DNA of 64,000 bases from Myotis daubentonii (GCF_963259705.1 NC_081840.1:117789074-117853073); one strand, 5' to 3'. Positions 23,985 through 35,467 are shown, counted from the stretch's first letter. Program-made: numbers and translations. Notes: generated from the sequence alone by a model not told the origin.

Positions 23985-24313
23985 TGTGATAGGCTGAATA
24001 ATGGTCTCCAAAGATGTCTAAATTCTATCCCTGGAACCTGTAAATGTTACCTTACATAGCAAAAGTAACCTTGCAGATGTAATTAAATTAAGGATCTTGA
24101 GATAGAATATTAACCTGGATTATCTGAATGGGCTCCCTGTAATCACAAGGTCTTTATAAGAGGGGAGTAAGAGTTCAGAAAACAGAGATGATATGCTGCT
24201 TTGAAGACAGAGAAAGGTGGCCAGAATCCAGAGATGTAAGATGATAAATATGAATGGTTTTTAGCCTCTAAGCTTACTCCATTGTGTTATATCAGCAATA
24301 GGAAATTAATACA
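23985..24313 (+). repeat. MLT1 LTR (ERVL-MaLR)
   Basis: The order 'aggctgaataatggtctcc', 'cctggaacctgtaaatgtta', 'ttgcagatgtaattaa', 'cctggattatctgaatggg', 'aatcacaaggtctttataag' follows the MLT1 LTR on the plus strand. Solitary, decayed. Confidence 0.8.
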
Positions 24314-24391
24314 AAAAGTTAAATAAGAGATGTTAAGTATACACTAAGACAATTTAAATGAAAACTTTGCCATTTTTATTTTAACTGGAAA

Positions 24392-24974
24392 TCAACACTA
24401 ATAAAAGAGAAAAATGGTAATTGGCATACGACGATACCCTTTTCATTGGCTAATCAGGGCTATATGCAAATTAACTGCCAACTAAGATTGGCAGTTAACT
24501 GCCAACAAGATGGCGGTTAATTTGCATATGTAGGCACAATGCAGGGAGGCGAAAGGGAAAGCAGGAAGAAGCCCCCTGCCACTGACAGTGATCGGAAACC
24601 CAGGGGGGAGCTAAGAGCTGGGGGGCAGGGCAAAGGCGGCCCCAGCCATGATCTGAGAATCAGGTGCCTTTTCCGCCCTGGCCAGTGATAGCAGGAAGTA
24701 GGGGTGGAGCCAGCGATGGGAGCTGGGCACGGTCGAAGCTGGCAGTCCCAGGAGCTAGGGGCCCCTTGCCTGGGCCTAAAGCGAAGCCCACGATCTCGGG
24801 GCCGCTGCCACTGCAGGTCCCCGCTGCCCGGGCCGGACACCTAGGCCAGAGGCGTCAGGCCTGGGCAAGAGGCCGATCCTGCGATTGGAGGGTGATCGGG
24901 GTCAATGCCTGAGGGCTCCCAGTATGTGAGAGGGGGCAGGCTGGGCTGAGGGACACTCCCCCCCACACACCTAG
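24392..24974 (+). mobile_element. non-autonomous Helitron lacking the 3' hairpin
   Basis: It starts TCAACACTAATAAAAG at 24392 after host A and ends CTAG at 24971-24974 before host T. It is closely similar along its length to the reverse of 32189-32842. Its 5' region holds CCAAT-type ATTGGC (24445-24450), octamer ATGCAAAT (24464-24471), AAGATGGCGG (24507-24516) and a reversed octamer (24520-24527). The last 30 bp are unusual: the GTGCAC hairpin and GGGCC box found in the relative are absent, and the body ends directly in CACACACCTAG. Confidence 0.88.
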
Positions 24975-25832
24975 TATCAATATAAATGTATAAATTATTT
25001 TATCTTTATAAAGTATATGCAGTTCCTTGCTCAGTCTAATGAAAAATTGTATAAACAATGTAGCAAAGGGCACTCATAAAACACCTGGATTGTATCTCTA
25101 AATATAGTTTCCCCATAAATGGGATCAGGTCTCCTGGGAAGAATTGCTGATTCCTGTCTTGGGGCAGGAAACATAAAAGGTGAGCCTAGATTTTCATTTG
25201 GTCCAAGGAAATGATCAAAGGTGACTTAGGATCATTTTCAAGGGCACAAAAGCCAACTGGAAAGGGTTTCCACTGGTCAAAGAAGAAACTATTTGAATCT
25301 CAAAATGACAAATTAATGTCAAGTATATCAAAATCTATGAATATGTAATGATACTACCATGCCAAAACAACAGCAAAATGAAACAACTAAACCAACACAA
25401 CTTGACTGCTAACATCATTAGATGAAATATGTGGAGAAAATTTAAATTGGATGAGTCAATATGATAAAACCTGGACACTCTGATCAGTGTTATCTTAATT
25501 TGGGACAATCTGATAGTATTTGCTTCTTGATGAGAAGCACTGGGAAGTACTCAGTGCTTGAATTATTCTGACACTGTCCGCAAACAAATTTTAAAAATGA
25601 TCCTAAGTACAATGAAGTTTCTGGAACTAACTAGCAATTTCCAGAAAATATGTAGTTAGAGAACAATGTCAAATGACACCAGGATGCAATCATCTACATA
25701 TACAATGTAACAAACAAACAACAACAAAAAAGTACCATCCTTGCAGGCTATTTGATCCTGTCAAAAATGTCTGTGAGACATTTAGACAATGCCAAAAGGT
25801 CCTGGAATTTCAGTCTTATAAAAAAGTCCATG
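24975..25832. other. unassigned sequence
   Basis: No gene or recognisable repeat. The frames here have no known motif. Confidence 0.4.
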
Positions 25833-26036
25833 GCTCAGCCATGGCTCAGTGGTTGAGCATCTACCTATGAACCAGAAGGTCATGGTTCAATTCTTGGTCA
25901 GGGCACATGCCTGGGTTGTGGGCTCAGTCCCAGTGGGGGCCATGCAGTAGGTAGCCGATCAATGATTCTCTGTCATCATTGATATTTCTCTCTCTCTTTT
26001 TCTCCCTCCCTTCCTCTCTGAAATCAATAAAAAAAT
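25833..26036 (+). mobile_element. Ves SINE
   Basis: The tRNA-like head ('ggctcagtggttgagcat', 'ggttcaattctt') is followed by 'caatgattctctgtcatc', a TC-rich body and 'gaaatcaataaaaaa'. It abuts an L1/HAL1 3' end on the right. Target duplication not resolved. Confidence 0.88.
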
Positions 26037-26037
26037 T

Positions 26038-26215
26038 AGAAGGCAGGGGTGGATAGATGGGAAGAGAATAACCAAAGAACTTATATGCATATATGCATAA
26101 CCTGTGGACAAAGAAAATAGACTAGTGAAGGCCTGGGGCAGGTTGGGTGAGAGGAGGTCAATGGAGAAAAAAAGGGGCATATGTAATACTTTCAAAAATA
26201 AAGATTTTAAAAAAT
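26038..26215 (+). mobile_element. L1/HAL1 3' end fragment
   Basis: 'aaccaaagaacttatatgc', 'ggcctggggcaggttgggt' and 'aataaagattttaaaa' match the 3' UTR and tail of the HAL1 copy at 63600-63780. Only the last 180 bp are present. Confidence 0.8.
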
Positions 26216-26664
26216 GTTAAAAAAACAAAACAAAAACAGACAACAACCACCGCCTTGTGTTTAGGTCCTGTCCAAAATGTTCACATAGAAAGCATTTGTG
26301 GGTTCAAATCATCTATACCATGTATTTGTACTAAGAAAACAAAGATAAGTGAGTTTTGTGGTTTGTTTTTTAAGAGAGAAAGGATGGGTTAACTATGAAT
26401 GGCAAACTGTTGTTTTTTGAAGCTGTATGATGGGTACATATAGATTTTTAAGCCATTCTTTTTACTTTTGTGTAGATGTAATATTTTGCAGGAAATTATG
26501 ATAAACATCGAAAGTAAATGAGATTGGCTCTAGCACACAGATGATGACAGAGTCTGCAGAGTCCTGTGATTCAGAGATTGGCAGTCATAGTTTTATACTG
26601 GGAAATATTAAAGCAGACCAAGCTCAAGATTTAGAATAATGCTTTTCTAAAAAATGTGACATAA
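26216..26664. other. unassigned sequence
   Basis: A-rich at the start, then unremarkable. No gene. Confidence 0.4.
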
Positions 26665-27102
26665 TCCTGTATAATAAAAGGGTAATATGAAAATTGACCC
26701 TAATGGCAAAACGACTGGTTGCTATGACACTCAACACAGGAGCTGCCCCCCTGGTGGTCATTGTGCGCTCCCACAGGGGGAGCGCCACTCAGCCAGAAGC
26801 TGGCTCATGGCTGGCCAGCCCAGTGGCAGTGGCAGGAGCCTCTCCCACCTCTGCTGCAGCCCTAAGAATGTCCAACTAACAGCTTAGGGGGGAGCAGGCC
26901 TAAGCTGTTAGTTGGACATCCCCTGAGGGCTCCCGGGCTGCCAGAGGGATGTCTGACTGCCAGCTTAGGCCCGATCTCCCAGGGAGTGGGCTTAACCCAT
27001 CAGTTGGACATCTCCCAAGGGGTCCCGGACTGCAAGAGTGCGCAGGCCAGGCTGAGGGACTCTCCTCCCCGGGTGCGTGAATTTTCATGTATGGGCTTCT
27101 AG
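26665..27102 (+). mobile_element. non-autonomous Helitron, complete
   Basis: It starts TCCTGTATAATAAAAGGG after host A (26664) and ends GGGCTTCTAG at 27102 before host T. The 3' hairpin is degraded ('gcgtgaattttcatgta'). A perfect inverted repeat with 21-bp arms lies at 26868-26888 and 26899-26919. The gene-like frames through it are due to base composition. It sits at the 3' border of an old L1. Confidence 0.88.
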
Positions 27103-27690
27103 TTGACATACAACACTGTAAATTTAAGGTGTACAGCCTGTTGATTTGACACATTTATATATTACAAATGAATGCATCCATAGCATGAATTAACGCCTTC
27201 ATCAGGTCAAATAATTATCATTTCTTTTTTTCTTTGGTGAGAACATTTAATATTTAGTTACTTAGCAAATTTGAAATATATAATTCAAGCACTGTGCTGT
27301 GCACCAGATCTCCAGAACTTATTTGTGTAGTTGCAAATTTGTACCTTTTAATTACATCTCTAAAATTCCCCCACTCCCATCCCCTGGTAACCACATTCTA
27401 TTATCTTGTTTCTATGAATTCAGCTATTTTATATTTCACATATTAGTGATATCATACAATATTTACCTTTATATACCTTATCTCACTTAGCATAATGCCC
27501 TCAAGGCCCATCTATGATGTAGCAAATGGCAGGATTTTTTTTCTTTCTCATCACTAAATGATATATATTTGCCTCATCTTCTATATCTACTCATCCTTTG
27601 TTAGACACTTAGGATGTTTCAATATCTCAGCTACTGTGAATACTGCTTCAATAAACATGGGAGTTCAGATATAATTGTGTTATCCTGTTT
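27103..27690 (-). mobile_element. old L1M 3' UTR
   Basis: Reversed L1M 3' text: 'ttgacatacaacactgtaaa' and 'gtgtacagcctgttgattt' at the left (the 3' tail), then 'cacttagcataatgccctc' and 'ggatgtttcaatatctcag' further in. No open frame. Confidence 0.75.
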
Positions 27691-28440
27691 AGAAAATATT
27701 ATTTTTAATCTTAGTTAAATACTAACAAAATGTTTAACCTTAAACAAAATAACTTTGTTATATCCATCATAAAATGTGTTATATAGTATGTAATGAATTA
27801 TGCACAAGAATTAACATGCTTTTTTGTTTTGGTAGCTAGATAGTTAAACATATAAACATATGTTTAAGAAAAAACTAGAATTTAGAATTTAGAAATATTA
27901 TTCTCTAGTCCATTTTATTGCTAGTAATTCAATACCAGGAGCAGTTATCTGGTAAAGCTATTTCTATGGCACAACATAAACCATATTACCTGAATTTTTA
28001 AAAGTGAAGAAGAAAAAGTGTGTGTATGCATGTGTGGAGTTAAACATAAAAAAAGAAACAAAAATACTAGAGGAAAATGTGTTGGTTTGTTTTAAAAAAA
28101 CCTCATATTAAGAATGCTAGGAAATGCTGACACTATAAAAAATACTAGTATGTTTGAGTACATTAAGAATAATTAATAATAATATCAATAATACAAAATA
28201 AGTCTTGGGGAAAATCCTAGCAAATGTTAAGCTGGAAAAGAACATTAAAATTTTACAATTTATTTCTAAAATGGAGATAATGTTTTAAACAAAAGGAAAG
28301 CACAGTATACATAAGAAAAAGCACCACAAGTCAAAAGCATGATGAAAGAGTGTGAGTGGGCAAATGAAGAAACACAAAATTATCTTAGTCTGTCACATAC
28401 AGCTATTTTGATGTTGAAGACTTAAAAAATCTGTTAAGTA
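27691..28440. other. unassigned AT-rich sequence
   Basis: No gene or assignable repeat. Confidence 0.4.
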
Positions 28441-28975
28441 GGCAAAAATGAAAAGCGATTGAGTTTATTGGGAATTCATTATTGGTATATAAAATGCCAT
28501 TGATTTCTGGGTGTTAATTTCGTATCCTGCTACATTGCCAAATTGATTTATTAAATCTAGTAGTTTTTTGGTGGAGTCTTTAGACAATAGATGACAATAT
28601 TATGTCATCTGCGAATAATGACAATTAATTCCTCCTTTACAATTTAAATGCCTTTTTTGCTTTCTTCTTATCTGATTTCTGTTGCTAGGACTTCCAGTAC
28701 TATGTTGAATAAAAGTGGTGAAAACAGACATCCCTATCATGTTCCTGCTCTTAGGACAAATGCTTTTAGGTTTTGCTCATTGAGTATGATGTCAGTTGTA
28801 AGTTTGTAATATATGGCCTTTATTATGTTGAGGTATGATCCCTCTATTCCCACTTTGATGAAAGTTTTTATCAAAAATCGATATTGGATTTTGTTGAAAA
28901 CTTTTTCTGTGTCTATTTATATGAACATGTGATTTTTGTCTTTCAATTTGTTTATTGAGTGAAGTACACTGTATT
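28441..28975 (-). mobile_element. L1 ORF2 fragment (reverse-transcriptase region)
   Basis: The reverse strand follows the RT part of ORF2: around 28590-28620 'atgtcatctgcgaataatga' is the reversed active-site region, where the ADD motif would lie. Stops interrupt it. No L1 3' end is attached. Confidence 0.75.
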
Positions 28976-29484
28976 GGACATCACCATCTCTCACTATAGA
29001 ACATTGACAGAAAGCCAACGGCACCTCAAGCATGAGATAACTCTGGGTTCTCTTATTTGATATTTCAGCACCGTAACACCCACTGGAACACTGAAGGGCA
29101 CAGTCCTGCCATTAGACATCAGGCATGAGCCGTGAAGACTAATGGCCTATTTTTCGATCAACCCTCCCCAGCCCCAGACCTGTCTTTCTGCTCTCTATCT
29201 ATGAGTGTGTCTCTATTTTGCTTGTAGTTCAGAGCAAAAGGAAAAAATTAAAAGAGAAATTGAGAGAACTCATGGACTTGGATAACAGTGTGGTGCTTAT
29301 GTGGGTTTAGAGTGAAGGTGGAAGAGGATTGTCTATGTGAAGAAACAGACAATCTCATGTATCACTGATGGGAACATAAAACTATTAAATTTGTTGTCAA
29401 TTTGAAACTGTAATTAAAAAAATGCACCTAGATTCTGACAGAAATTTCATTTTAATGTATTCATTATACAGATATAATCATATG
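28976..29484. other. unassigned sequence
   Basis: The stretch 28980-29240 is less AT-rich than its surroundings and could be an old LTR or other repeat, but I cannot name it. Confidence 0.35.
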
Positions 29485-29534
<50 letters not shown>

Positions 29535-29535
29535 A
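29485..29535. repeat. (TATC)n microsatellite
   Basis: About 12 TATC units directly before the 5' TC of a Helitron, so the Helitron landed at or next to the array. Confidence 0.95.
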
Positions 29536-29903
29536 TCTAAAAGCCTAAGCAACCGGCTGACCATTCAACCATCTGACCATCCAACTGATAGCTATGATGC
29601 GCACTGACCACCAGGGGGCAGATGCTCAATGCAGGAGCGGAAACCGCAGGCATGGAAACATGGAACAGACTGATGAATCTCAGAGGGAAGGGTGAGGGCA
29701 GGAAGAGATTAACCAAAGATCTTATATGCCTACTAGAGGCCTGGTGCATGGATTCTTGCACCAGTAGGGTCCCTCGAACTGGCCTGCAGAGATCGGGCCA
29801 AAACAGGTTCTCCAACATCCCTCAAGGGGGTCCCAGATTGCGAGAGGGCACAGGCCAGGCCAAGGGACCCCACCAGTGCACGAATCCCTGCACCGTCCTC
29901 TAG
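29536..29903 (+). mobile_element. Helitron, subfamily with L1-derived segment
   Basis: It starts TCTAAAAGCCTAAGC at 29536 (or 29533) and ends CCTCTAG at 29903 before T. In order it holds a 'ctgaccaccagggggcag' motif (29604-29626), an L1/HAL1 3' UTR segment (about 29650-29730, 'ggaaacatggaacagact' to 'gatcttatatgc'), an internal reversed Helitron 3' end (29731-29765, 'ctagaggcctggtgcatgg') and the true 3' end. The two facing 3' regions form a long imperfect inverted repeat. Confidence 0.87.
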
Positions 29904-29924
29904 TGTCTCTAATATTATATTTTA

Positions 29925-30560
29925 CAAATATCTATGTATATCAAAGATTTTCACTGAAACATTTTTATAGTAGAAAAAAGATGGAAACCATCAAAGTGTA
30001 GAATAGTAGAGAACTAGGTAAAAAAAAAAAAAAAAAAAAAAAAAAGGCAGCATTGACTGGTATAACTCAGTTGGTTGAGCATCTTCCAGATTGGATTTCA
30101 TATCAGTACATATGCCTAGGTTGTGGACTTGATCCCCAGTAGGAGGTGTGTAGAAGTCAGCTGATGGATGGTTCTCTCTCATCCATGTTTCTATTTTCCT
30201 TCCTCTCTCTCTCAAAAAAAAATCAATAAAAATATATTAAAACAAAAAATGAAAAGAAGCCCAACAACCGTGCAATGGAATACTATGCATTTATTAAAAA
30301 GATTAAGGTCTTCATAGATGTTGAATTCAAACATTCCCAAAGGTATGTTGTTAAATGTGTGTACAAGTATGTGTGTGTGTGGAGGGGAGTGGGTTTGGGG
30401 GATGATAAGTGGAAATAGAGAGTTCTAGCATTTGAATAACCCTGAAAAAGCATACAAAAAAACTGCTAGTAATGGGTACTACCTTAAGCAGGATAGCTGG
30501 GATAGAGGACAGGAGGAAGATACTGATTTTTAACTGTATACGTTTGTTTATTTTGAATTG
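29925..30560 (+). mobile_element. old L1M 3' fragment, interrupted by a SINE
   Basis: 'gatggaaaccatcaaagtg' before, and 'gcaatggaatactatgcat' and 'ttaaaaagattaaggtcttc' after the SINE, follow L1M 3' UTR sequence. Only fragments survive. Confidence 0.55.
30046..30238 (+). mobile_element. Ves SINE preceded by an A run
   Basis: A tRNA-like head ('actcagttggttgagcatc') and Ves body with an 'aatcaataaaaatatatt' tail. It begins right after an uninterrupted run of about 26 A (30020-30045), so it inserted at an existing A-rich tract. Confidence 0.85.
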
Positions 30561-32079
30561 TGTGCATATGCATGTATTTAACTCTTTCATAACTTAAAAA
30601 CCAAACTATTTCTAAGGAATTGGTGAGGATTAGAAAAAGAAAAGAAAATCCCATTAAATATTAACTCCTTCAGTAATCTTACTACTTAGTGCAGGCTTTA
30701 GATGACTGGACCAGGGTTTTGGGCCTAGTGTAAGATTTCACTGGGCATCCTGGACACTTGGCCAAACTGAGCCTCTTGCTGGGCTCCTGATGGAAGCTAT
30801 TATCTCTGAGTACACAAAGGCCCTCTGGGGGACAGTGTATCCTAAGGCCGCTGTTAGCCATCAGTTATGACCTTATCAAAATATCCTGTGAGTAATATTT
30901 TTACTATTGCTGCCATTATTTTACATTTTAAATTCATTCCTTATTGTTGAAGCTAGTTCTCTGGTTTTCTGTGCACATTCTTCTAGTCATGTAGATTTTA
31001 AACCTGAGAGTTTTTCTGTACCATTCTCTATCCTTTACCAATCTCTACAGCTACTAGAGCTTTCCCTCCCTAATTCTTTCTGCTTGACCCCTCTGCTGGT
31101 AGCTGGCTGGAATCCTCCTGCCTGTCCTTCCTTTCATCTTCATTTCATCACCTGGCCAGTCCTGGGCAATTTCTGCTCACTTTAGTACACAGCAGCACAT
31201 ATATAAAGGAAATGCTTACTTAGGTGAGGTTCACAGTGATCAGCATATCCAGGAAAAGTGAGGGGATAGGATTGTCAAGGTTATCTAATTTTTGTTGCCA
31301 GGACATTCAGAAATGATGCATGAACAGTTTAGCCCACTTGAGCTTTTAATTCGTCTTAGTCCAGTTCTCGCTGTGTTTCTTGCTTCTCTCATTTCTGTTG
31401 GAGAAACATTTCATAGTTCTGGCAGAATAGGTCCAGGTGACCTATATACTTTATCCAATTTTCTACGGCATAATAGTAACCCTATTATCTGCAATTATGT
31501 AGATTTCTTCTCAAAATTTCTCTGTGATTAATATTGCCCAATCAAAGGCCTAGGAATTAGTTAATGGGTATATGTGTTCTATATTTGTCACTTAATTTAG
31601 CTATTAATAGTTTTTCATTGAACACATATTTATGGGGCATCTGCTAAGGTGGCGCTAGTCAAACCAAGATCTAAATCTGCAATTGGTTAAGTCTGACTTC
31701 CTTGATAGATGTAAGTCCTTGTTCATTCTCATTGTATATCATTTTTGTTGTTTATCTTCTTCCATTGCATCCAGATCAAGTTCCCTGAAAGCAGTTCCTG
31801 AGAGGAAGATTGCTGAGTAAGGGATTTGTTAAGGAAGTGCTCATAGGAGAGTCTGAGAAAGGAGTGAGAGAAGCAGAGCAGAGCAGGGAAGGAAGAACTG
31901 AGGATGTGATATCAGGCAAAGACCCTGAAGGAGAGCTCTGCAGTGTTTTAACTCAGAGTGCTCATGGCCCCTTGGCTTTCTATCTGACCTTGTACCCTAC
32001 ACAGAATGAGCTAAACCTGATAAATAGATATTTGTTAAATAAATGAATGGCGAATAAACATGGTAGGGGAAATCACAGA
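30561..32079. other. unassigned sequence
   Basis: No gene recognised. The frames at 30907-31185, 31292-31531 and 31810-32046 show no known motif. The stretch 31790-32040 reads like an old LTR but is not named. Confidence 0.35.
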
Positions 32080-32087
32080 GCTTAGAC

Positions 32088-32961
32088 CAGCCGTGGGCAA
32101 ACTACGGTCCGCCGGCCGGATCCGGCCCGTTTGAAATGAATAAAACTAAAAAAAAAAAAAATAAAGACCGTACCCTTTTATGTAATGACTAGGGGCCCGG
32201 TGCACGAAATTCGTGCACTGGGTGTGGGGGGGGTGGGAGTGTCCCTCAGCCCAGCCTGCCCCCTCTCACATACTGGGAGCCCTCAGGCGTTGACCCCCAT
32301 CACCCTCCAATCGCAGGATCGGCCCCTTGCCCAGGCCTGACGCCTCTGGCCTAGGCGTCCGGCCCGGGCAGCGGGGACCCACAGTTGCAGCGGCCCCGCG
32401 ATCGTGGGCTCCGCTTTAGGCCCAAGCAAGGGACCCCTAGCTCCTGGGACTGCCAGCTTCGACCGTGCCCAGCTCCCATCGCTGGCTCCACCCCTACTTC
32501 CTGCTATCACTGGCCAGGGCGGCAAAGGCACCTGATTCTCCGATCATGGCTGGGGGGCAGGGCAAAGGCAGCCCCAGGGCCGCCTTTGCCCTGCCCCCCA
32601 GCTCTTAGCTCCCCCTGGGTTTCCGATCACTGTCAGTGGCAGGGGGCTTCTTCCTGCTTTCCCTTTCTCCTCCCTGCATTGTGCCTACATATGCAAATTA
32701 ACTGCCATCTTGTTGACAGTTAACTGCCAATCTTGGCAGTTAACTGCCAATCTTGGCAGTTAATTTGCATATAGCCCTGATTAGCCAATGAAAAGGGTAT
32801 CGTTGTATGCCAATTACCATTTTTCTCTTTTATTAGTGTTGATGTTTACTTTGAATTTATATTAGTTCACACAAACACTCCATCCATGCTTTTGTTCCGG
32901 CCCTCAGGTCCAGTTTAAGAACCCATTGTGGCCCTCGAGTCAAAAAGTTTGCCCACCCCTG
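32088..32961. mobile_element. hAT transposon with nested Helitron
   Basis: The left end CAGCCGTGGGCAAACTAC and the right end reading GTTTGCCCACCCCTG are imperfect terminal inverted repeats. A perfect 8-bp duplication, gcttagac, lies at 32080-32087 and 32962-32969, the hallmark of hAT insertion. Without the 654-bp Helitron (32189-32842) the element is about 220 bp and non-autonomous. Confidence 0.93.
32189..32842 (-). mobile_element. non-autonomous Helitron inside a hAT element
   Basis: On the minus strand it starts TCAACACTAATAAAAG at 32842 and ends GTGCACGAATTTCGTGCAC plus CGGGCCCCTAG at 32189, with host A and T on either side. It is a near relative of 24392-24974 but keeps the 3' hairpin. 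It holds one more copy of a 20-bp unit (around 32715-32765) built on the palindrome TTAACTGCCAA..TTGGCAGTTAA, the octamers, and an AAGATGGC motif. Coding-looking frames on both strands mirror those in the relative and are compositional. Confidence 0.93.
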
Positions 32962-32969
32962 GCTTAGAC

Positions 32970-33550
32970 TCTAATCATAGGTTAAGATAAGGAGTGTGAT
33001 CAAAGATTTAAGAACTGTAACAATGAAATGCTATTGAGTTTAGAGAAAGAATAGATTTTTCTATCTTTTTTTTTCATAGAATTATAATAGCACTAGAAAG
33101 AAAGCTCTTGAGATGTACTTGACAATCTTGTAGATATAGTTTAGAGTCTAGAATAATAAAAAACTAGATAAGTCAGCTGGACTTTGCCTCGGGGCCTCTA
33201 AATTAGAGGACACAGATATTTTAATCATTTAAAGGATTATATCATGTGGGCCTTCTTTTAGCACTTCCACTTCTTTAGCTGAGCTTAACCTACAGCTAGC
33301 AATATGATAGTGTCAATAATACCTTTTTAGGCATTACATTGTGCATTAGAAACTGGAATGCTGGTGTGCCAAAGTTACTAGGATGGCTCTGTGGGAATCT
33401 CCCCTGTTCTAAACAAACAGAAGAGGATTTCACAGGGTATCACACCTCCATGCTATTACATGTTATATTACCGCTGCCTGGAATGAGCTTCTTCTGTTCT
33501 TAATTTGGTTCTACCTGACTCATCTTCCAAGGCCTACCTTCAGGAGTTTT
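32970..33550. other. unassigned sequence with probable L2 end
   Basis: The stretch 33470-33550 ('ctgcctggaatgagcttctt', 'ctcatcttccaaggcctacc') resembles a reversed L2 3' end. The rest is not assigned. Confidence 0.4.
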
Positions 33551-34880
33551 CTTTCATATCACACCAAAAGCCACACAATAGCAGCAACAACAAAATTGAT
33601 AAATTGGACTACAACAAAATTAGAAACATTAATGCAACAATTTTTTATAACTTTAGATGGAATGTCCTAACATGAATCAGACCATTGGACTCCAAAAAAT
33701 CTGCACCAATTTGCAAACCATTAAATTTGGGGTATTTTATTTCTCATCCACTGGAGAAAGTGTTTATCTGATAAAGAACATACATAAAAAGTATGTAAGT
33801 AATTCTTATAGCTCAATAATAAAAAGATAAAAAATACAATTTAAAAATATCTAAAGGGTCTGAATAGACACTTCTCCAACTAAGATATACAAATAGCCAA
33901 TAAGCACATGAAATAGATGCTCAACATTGTTAGTCATTAGGGCAATGCAAATCAAAACTATAGCTTCACAACCACTAAGTTGACTATAAACAAAGAGGAC
34001 AATAGTAATTTTTGATGAGGAGGTGGAAAAATTGGAACCCTCCAACATTGCCATTGGGGATGTGAAATGGTGCAGCCACCTTGGAAAACAATTTATCAAT
34101 TCCTCAAAAATTAAACATAGAGTTACCATAAGATCCATCAATTTCATACTTAGGTATATACTTACTAAATAAAAACATGTTTACACAAAAACCACTACAT
34201 GGAAATGTTTTCAAAGCATTAGTTAAAATAGCTCCAAAATGGAAACAACCCAAATATCCATTAACTGATGAATAGACAGATAAAATAGAGCATCTCTTTA
34301 CAATGGAAAGTGGGAAGTTATTCAGCAATAAAAATAAATAGTACATGTTATACCAGGATGAGCCTTCAAAACACTATGCTAAGAAAATAAGTCAGTCATA
34401 GAAGACCACATAGTGTGTACTTCCATTTTCATGGAATTTCTTCATTGGCAAATCTGCAGAGATAGAAAGTAGGTTAGTGGGTGCTTGGTATGGTGGTGGA
34501 CTGGAAGGTGGTCAGAAGAGATGATGACTGACAAACAATGGCAATGGGTTTCTTTTAGAGGAGACCAAAATATTTTAAAATTTGATTTTAATGATTGGTC
34601 ATAGAGCCATGCAAATTTATTAAGCATTAAATTGTGAACTTTAGCCCAGCCAGCAGGACTCAGTAGTTTAGTGTCGACTTATGAACCAGGAAGTCACAGT
34701 TCAATTCTCAATTGGGGCATATGCCTGGGTTGAGAGCTTGATCCCCAGTAGGATCTCTCATTGATTTTTCTATATCCCCATCCCCCTTCCTTCCTGAAAT
34801 CAATAAAAATATATTTTAAAAATTTGTGAACTTTAAATGGGTAGATTGTATGATATGTCAATTATACCTCAATGATGTCT
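33551..34880 (+). mobile_element. old L1M, ORF2 end and 3' UTR
   Basis: 'gataaattggactacaacaa' at the left, 'tcattagggcaatgcaaatc' near 33935, 'tggggatgtgaaatggtgc' near 34058, and 'gtatgatatgtcaattatac' at the end follow an L1M in the plus direction. No intact frame. A Ves SINE splits it near its 3' end. Confidence 0.78.
34644..34823 (+). mobile_element. Ves SINE inside L1M
   Basis: tRNA-like head, shortened Ves body, and 'gaaatcaataaaaatatatt' tail. It is flanked by the 12-bp duplication ttgtgaacttta at 34632-34643 and 34824-34835. Confidence 0.9.
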
Positions 34881-35312
34881 CAATAAAGTTGTCTTATAAA
34901 AAGCCCTACTCTTAAATATGGACTCTAGAAAAGTTTTTCTGAAACCTTAATTTGAGTTCATTACCTTTTCTTTAGGTTGCTGATGCATATATTTGTGTTA
35001 TCAGTCATATTCATACTGTATTAGAGTTCCTCATATGGCTGTTCTTACCAGTAAACCTAAAGTTCTTCAAAATCAGAGATGACTCACCTCTCTTCTTCCT
35101 CCTCATCTTCCCCCTCCTCCTCCCCCCTCCTCCTTCTTTTCCTCTTCTATCTTCTCCTTTTCTTCTTCCTCCTTCTCCTTCTTCTTTTTCTCTTTCTGCT
35201 ATTATTATTTGCCAGACTCTAGCATAATTTCTCATGCATAGGAAGCAAAACTTAACAACAGAGAGGGGCAAAAATAGGTTTATGATTGTTTGTATGGAAA
35301 CTAATATAATAA
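34881..35312. other. unassigned sequence with polypyrimidine tract
   Basis: The stretch 35087-35200 is almost only C and T on the plus strand (CTC, TTC and CCT runs). It could form triplex DNA but more likely is a decayed microsatellite. Confidence 0.6.
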
Positions 35313-35467
35313 TCTATAATAATAAAAGTATAATATTCTAATTAGACCAGACAACCAAATGACCTTCTGGAAAAGTTGGGGCTAGTTGGGGCTGTGAGGG
35401 CCAAGGCAAGCAGCTGCAGCTGTGAGGGTTGAACCCCTTGCACAAATTTTGTGCTCCAGGCCACTAG
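35313..35467 (+). mobile_element. short Helitron, first of a four-member array
   Basis: It starts TCTATAATAATAAAAG after host A and ends with the hairpin TTGCACAAATTTTGTGC plus CCAGGCCACTAG. At 155 bp it is almost only termini. A second copy is at 55650-55818. It is followed at once by TCTA and the next Helitron. Confidence 0.88.

Noticed and set aside
24517..24912. Proline/glycine-rich frames that recur at 32283-32723
   Set aside because: The recurrence is explained by two copies of one Helitron, and the frames exist on both strands.
31180..31215. U6 snRNA-like words near 'agcagcacatatata'
   Set aside because: Agreement covers only about 15 bases and does not continue on either side.
35087..35200. 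Possible exon-flanking polypyrimidine tract
   Set aside because: The tract is over 100 bp long and followed by no plausible exon. A decayed pyrimidine microsatellite is simpler.
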